Assembly (NCBI RefSeq): GCF_013778505.1
Contig: NZ_JAAOWU010000009.1
Coordinates: 62,001-126,000 of the forward strand
From: Pseudomonas sivasensis
Lineage (GTDB): Bacteria > Pseudomonadota > Gammaproteobacteria > Pseudomonadales > Pseudomonadaceae
Length of the DNA stretch: 64,000 nt
Direction: 5' to 3'
Positions 60,785 to 64,000 of this stretch are shown piece by piece. The position numbers and the translations under genes are program-made. A model generated the notes under the pieces. That model searched no databases. It was not told the origin of the DNA and saw nothing but the letters and a program-made list of their open reading frames with translations. Numbering within the stretch: position 1 is the first letter of the stretch; each line of letters starts with the position of its first letter.

Positions 60785-61800
60785 TACTTGTTGCCCCGTG
60801 CTTGGACCAGCATGTCTGACAGCTGATGCACGGCCATGGCGTACATCACACTGCGGTTATAACGCGTGATTGCGTAGAAATTCTTCAGGCCCATCCAATA
60901 TTCAGGGCCATTTTCGCCTTCCAGGCGGAACGCCGTGACCGGCATATCATCGCGTGGCGCATTCTGACTCGACCAGCCCAGCGCCCGCAACTCCCCGACC
61001 GTCTTGGCCGGCTCGATGCCCTGGGTCAGGCCTTCATCGGCACGTTCCCCGCTGACGTCGGCGCGAATCACTACGGGCTCGCCGCCCACCCAGCCATGGC
61101 GCTTGAAGTAGCTGGCCACGCTGCCAATGGCGTCGTCGGGATTACTCCAGATGTTGATGTGGCCGTCACCGTCAAAATCCACGGCATAGGCGCGAAAGCT
61201 GCTCGGCATGAACTGCGGCAAGCCCATCGCCCCGGCGTAGGAGCCTTTGAGGGTCAGCGGGTCGACCTGCTCTTCGCGGGCCAACAGGAGGAATTCGCGC
61301 AGCTCCTTGCGGAAGAAGTCGGCGCGAGGCGGGTAATCGAAGCCCAGGGTCGACAAGGCGTCGATCACCCGATAGCTGCCGGTATTGCGCCCGTAAAAGG
61401 TTTCAATGCCGATGATCGCAACAATTACCTGGGCCGGCACGCCGTATTCCTGCTCGGCGCGGGCCAGTACGGCTTCATGCTGGCGCCAGAAGTCCACACC
61501 GCGCGCCACGCGGGCGTCGGTGAGAAACATCGGGCGATATTCCTTCCACTGCTTCACGCGTTCGGCGGGGCGGGAGATGGCGTCGAGGATCGCCTGCTTT
61601 TTCTGGGCTTCGCGGAACACGCCCATCAGCTGCTCACCTGCGAAACCGTAGTCGCGGGTCATCTCACCGACAAATTCGGCGACCTGGGGTGAACCATCGT
61701 AGTCACCGGCCTGCGCCTCTTGCGTTGCGCCCAGTAGCCCAATCAGGCCCATCCAGGACGCATGCCGAGTGGCCCAGCCGCGCATTACTTGCATTGACAT
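60784..61800 (-). CDS. mltB: Lytic murein transglycosylase B
   Basis: 338 residues from the ATG at 61800 (AAGGTGAAG upstream); ATG two codons later is an alternative. Secretion signal (WMGLIGLLGATQEAQA), catalytic Glu in VIVAIIGIETFYGRNTG, and MGLPQFMPSSFRAYAVDFDGDG. It lies between rodA and rlpA. Confidence 0.92.
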   Translation of the reverse strand: MSMQVMRGWATRHASWMGLIGLLGATQEAQAGDYDGSPQVAEFVGEMTRDYGFAGEQLMGVFREAQKKQAILDAISRPAERVKQWKEYRPMFLTDARVARGVDFWRQHEAVLARAEQEYGVPAQVIVAIIGIETFYGRNTGSYRVIDALSTLGFDYPPRADFFRKELREFLLLAREEQVDPLTLKGSYAGAMGLPQFMPSSFRAYAVDFDGDGHINIWSNPDDAIGSVASYFKRHGWVGGEPVVIRADVSGERADEGLTQGIEPAKTVGELRALGWSSQNAPRDDMPVTAFRLEGENGPEYWMGLKNFYAITRYNRSVMYAMAVHQLSDMLVQARGNK

Positions 61801-61811
61801 CTTCACCTTAT

Positions 61812-62954
61812 TCAAACCTGTGCGATCCACTTGCGATGCGTATGAATCGACATCAAAACCCCAAACGCTGACAGCAATGTCACCAGCGAAGTTCCGCCGT
61901 AGCTAATGAACGGCAACGGCACCCCAACCACCGGCAACAGGCCACTGACCATACCGATGTTGACGAAAACGTAAACAAAAAAAGTCATGGTCAGGCTGCC
62001 TGCGAGCAATTTGCCGAACAGCGTCTGTGCCTGTGCGGTAATTACCAGGCCGCGCCCGATCAGCAGCAAATAGATCAGCAACAGTGCGCAGATGCCTACC
62101 AAGCCGAACTCTTCGCCCATCACCGCGATAATGAAGTCGGTGTGGCTCTCTGGCAAAAAGTCCAGGTGCGACTGGGTGCCCAGCAGCCAACCCTTGCCAA
62201 ACACGCCGCCGGAACCGATGGCTGCCTTGGACTGGATGATGTTCCAGCCGGTGCCGAGCGGGTCGCTTTCCGGATCGAGAAACGTGAGGATCCGTTGCTT
62301 CTGGTAGTCGTGCATAAAGAAGAACCACATGGCCACGGCCACCGGTACGGCCGCAGCCAGCACACTGAGGATCCAGCGCCAGCGCAAGCCACCCATGAAC
62401 AGCACGAACGCACCGCCGGCGAGAATCAGCAGCGAGGTGCCGAGGTCCGGCTGACGAACGATCAGGATGAACGGTACGCCAATCAGAATCAGGCTGATGC
62501 CTACGTGTTTAAGCTGCGGCGGCAAGGTGCGCTTGGACAGGTACCAGGCAATGGTGGCCGGCATCAGGATCTTCATGAATTCCGACGGCTGGAAGCGAAT
62601 CACCCCCGGAATGTTGATCCAGCGGGTTGCGCCCATGGCGTTGTGGCCCATCACGTCCACCACCACCAGCAGCAATACACCGGCGACGTAGCCAAGCGGC
62701 ACCCACCGCGCCATGAAACGCGGCTCCAACTGGGCAATCACCACCATGGACAGCAGGCCCAGGCCAAAAGACGACGCTTGCTTGATCAGCAGGTCCCAGT
62801 TCTTGCCGCTGGCCGAATACAGCACAAACAGGCTCCCGGCGGCCAGGGTCAGTAGCAGGATCAGTAACGGGCCATCAATGTGCATGCGCTGCAGCAACGT
62901 CGCGCGGCGACGCATCACATCCTCGCTGGAGAGGATGCGGTCAAAATTACTCTT
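61812..62954 (-). CDS. rodA: Rod shape-determining protein RodA
   Basis: 380 residues. A SEDS-family glycosyltransferase of the elongasome with ten membrane segments; it shows WINIPGVIRFQPSEFMKI, RQPDLGTSLLILAGGA and GVPLPFISYGGTSL. The start is chosen as GTG 62954, which overlaps the mrdA stop (GTGAAGAGTAA) and has GAGG eight bases upstream. ATG 62915 (367 residues) is a real alternative and also has a good ribosome site. Confidence 0.92.
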   Translation of the reverse strand, partial: KSNFDRILSSEDVMRRRATLLQRMHIDGPLLILLLTLAAGSLFVLYSASGKNWDLLIKQASSFGLGLLSMVVIAQLEPRFMARWVPLGYVAGVLLLVVVDVMGHNAMGATRWINIPGVIRFQPSEFMKILMPATIAWYLSKRTLPPQLKHVGISLILIGVPFILIVRQPDLGTSLLILAGGAFVLFMGGLRWRWILSVLAAAVPVAVAMWFFFMHDYQKQRILTFLDPESDPLGTGWNIIQSKAAIGSGGVFGKGWLLGTQSHLDFLPESHTDFIIAVMGEEFGLVGICALLLIYLLLIGRGLVITAQAQTLFGKLLAGSLTMTFFVYVFVNIGMVSGLLPVVGVPLPFISYGGTSLVTLLSAFGVLMSIHTHRKWIAQV

Positions 62955-64000
62955 CACTGGCCGTAACCTCGGGATTTGAAGGGGGGCCGCCATATTCGGG
63001 CTTGAGCCTGCCGTCGTCGGCCAACAACCAGGCATCCATCACCTGGCGCACCACGGGGGCGGCAACACCGGAGCCGGACTCGCCGTTCTCCACCATGACG
63101 GCCACGACGATTTTCGGGTCGTCTGCCGGAGCAAAACCGACGAACAAGGCGTGGTCGCGGTGGCGCTCCTGGACCTTGGTGCGGTCGTATTTCTCGCCCT
63201 GCTTGATCGCGACCACCTGGGCCGTACCGCTCTTGCCGGCAATGCGGTACTGCGCACCGATTGCGGCTTTTCGCGCGGTGCCACGGGCGCCGTGCATCAC
63301 TTGCTGCATACCATGGTTGACCTTGGTCCAGTCGGACGAGTCGCGCAGCACGATGTCCGGGATCGGGTTGTCATCCACCGGTTTCTCGCCCTCGATGGTC
63401 TTGGCCAAGTGCGGGCGATTCCAGATACCTTTGTTGGCCACCAGCGCGGTAGCCTGGGCCAGCTGCAACGGGGTGGCCTGCATATAGCCCTGGCCGATGC
63501 CGAGGATCAGGGTTTCACCCGGGAACCACGCCTGACGACGGGTCGCACGCTTCCACTCCCGGGACGGCATCAGGCCAGGAGATTCTTCGAACATATCCAG
63601 GGAAACTTTCTGACCGAGGCCGAACTTGCCCATGTAGGCAGACAGCCGGTCGATCCCCAGCTTGTGGGCCAGGTCATAGAAATAGGTGTCGTTGGACCGC
63701 ATGATCGCGGTGTCCAAGTCGACGTAGCCGTCACCGGTGCGGTTCCAGTTACGGTATTTGTGATCGTAGTTGGGCAGCATGTAGTAGCCCGGGTCGTACA
63801 CGCGACTGGAAGCAGTGACCACACCTGCATCCAGGCCAGCAATCGCCACCGCGGGCTTGATGGTCGAACCGGGCGGATACAGGCCGCGCAGCACGCGGTT
63901 GAACAGCGGTCGGTCGATGGAATCGCGCAACTCGGCGTAGGCCTTGAAGCTGATCCCGGTCACAAACAGGTTAGGGTCGAAACTTGGCTGGCTGACCATG
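62947..64000 (-). CDS. mrdA: Penicillin-binding protein 2 (5' end cut by window)
   Basis: At least 350 residues are visible of a protein of about 630. The transpeptidase domain shows SxxK in PPGSTIKPAVAIAG, SxN-type SND in MRSNDTYFYD and KSGT in AGKSGTAQV. It is the elongation transpeptidase acting with RodA. The start is beyond the right edge of the window. Confidence 0.95.
   Translation of the reverse strand, partial: MVSQPSFDPNLFVTGISFKAYAELRDSIDRPLFNRVLRGLYPPGSTIKPAVAIAGLDAGVVTASSRVYDPGYYMLPNYDHKYRNWNRTGDGYVDLDTAIMRSNDTYFYDLAHKLGIDRLSAYMGKFGLGQKVSLDMFEESPGLMPSREWKRATRRQAWFPGETLILGIGQGYMQATPLQLAQATALVANKGIWNRPHLAKTIEGEKPVDDNPIPDIVLRDSSDWTKVNHGMQQVMHGARGTARKAAIGAQYRIAGKSGTAQVVAIKQGEKYDRTKVQERHRDHALFVGFAPADDPKIVVAVMVENGESGSGVAAPVVRQVMDAWLLADDGRLKPEYGGPPSNPEVTASEE

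Noticed and set aside
1..64000. CRISPR arrays, tRNA or rRNA genes
   Set aside because: No regularly spaced direct repeats and no cloverleaf or rRNA sequence were seen; the only recurrent repeats are REP palindromes and the three operators.

Overview
The window looks like chromosomal DNA of a Pseudomonas of the P. fluorescens type. The right-hand 36 kb carries the familiar Pseudomonas gene order mrdA-rodA-mltB-rlpA-dacC-ybeD-lipB-lipA, leuS-lptE-holA, miaB-phoH-ybeY-corC-lnt and thiD-thiE-hemL. It has GC-rich codon use and repeated REP palindromes (core GTGGGAGGGGGCTTGC) between genes. The left-hand 27.3 kb is different: lower GC by eye, many small or unrecognised genes, HTH regulators, several nuclease-like and antiviral-type modules, and no REP copies that I could find. 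I read it as a genomic island whose left end lies outside the window.

Island (1-27291). The most striking part is the left end. A three-gene operon on the minus strand encodes a protein with three ubiquitin-like repeats (4209-4958), a fused E2-like/E1-like ThiF enzyme (3044-4234) and a DUF6527 zinc-type protein (2604-3047). The last two reading frames overlap by ATGA. Divergent from it are an XRE regulator and an ImmA/IrrE metallopeptidase (5173-6428). The region between the two operons holds three copies of the operator GTTGYC-N6-GACAAC and a leader hairpin. Downstream lie a 55-residue gene, a terminator and a large gene (1-1793, cut by the window edge) whose residues fit a papain/C39-like Cys-His-Asp triad. 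That is a candidate processing or deconjugating peptidase for the ubiquitin-like system.

The rest of the island holds small hypothetical genes (6.5-10.2 kb), an HTH protein, a DUF4062 (TIR-like) protein, SH3 and other small proteins, a possible PD-(D/E)XK protein, a protein with a CoiA-like zinc motif, an Mrr-like restriction endonuclease, a complete ABC-three-component (ABC-3C) operon (HNH nuclease, middle component, DUF2326 ATPase; 20306-22911), an HTH gene and a DUF4365 nuclease-fold gene. The right edge is a complete but divergent hrpB helicase gene (24640-27162). Directly beyond it is a 127-codon 5' fragment of a second hrpB (27292-27672), cut exactly after the DEFH helicase motif. The simplest reading is that the element inserted in the native hrpB and brought a replacement copy with its own promoter.

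Core (27.7-64 kb). A lipoprotein, a cation diffusion facilitator, a DUF6515 protein, an Lrp/AsnC regulator, a DUF2788 protein, RluE, AMP nucleosidase, an AidB-type acyl-CoA dehydrogenase and a 7TMR-DISM hybrid kinase come first. They are followed by thiamine (thiD, thiE) and heme (hemL) synthesis, a Sel1-repeat protein, DUF1820 and the tRNA/ribosome maturation and lipoprotein cluster miaB-phoH-ybeY-corC-lnt. Then come a YdcF-like protein, leuS-lptE-holA, arfA with a strong hairpin inside its coding sequence, a lytic transglycosylase, an LD-carboxypeptidase, lipoate synthesis and the elongation/cell-wall cluster. The window ends inside mrdA (PBP2).
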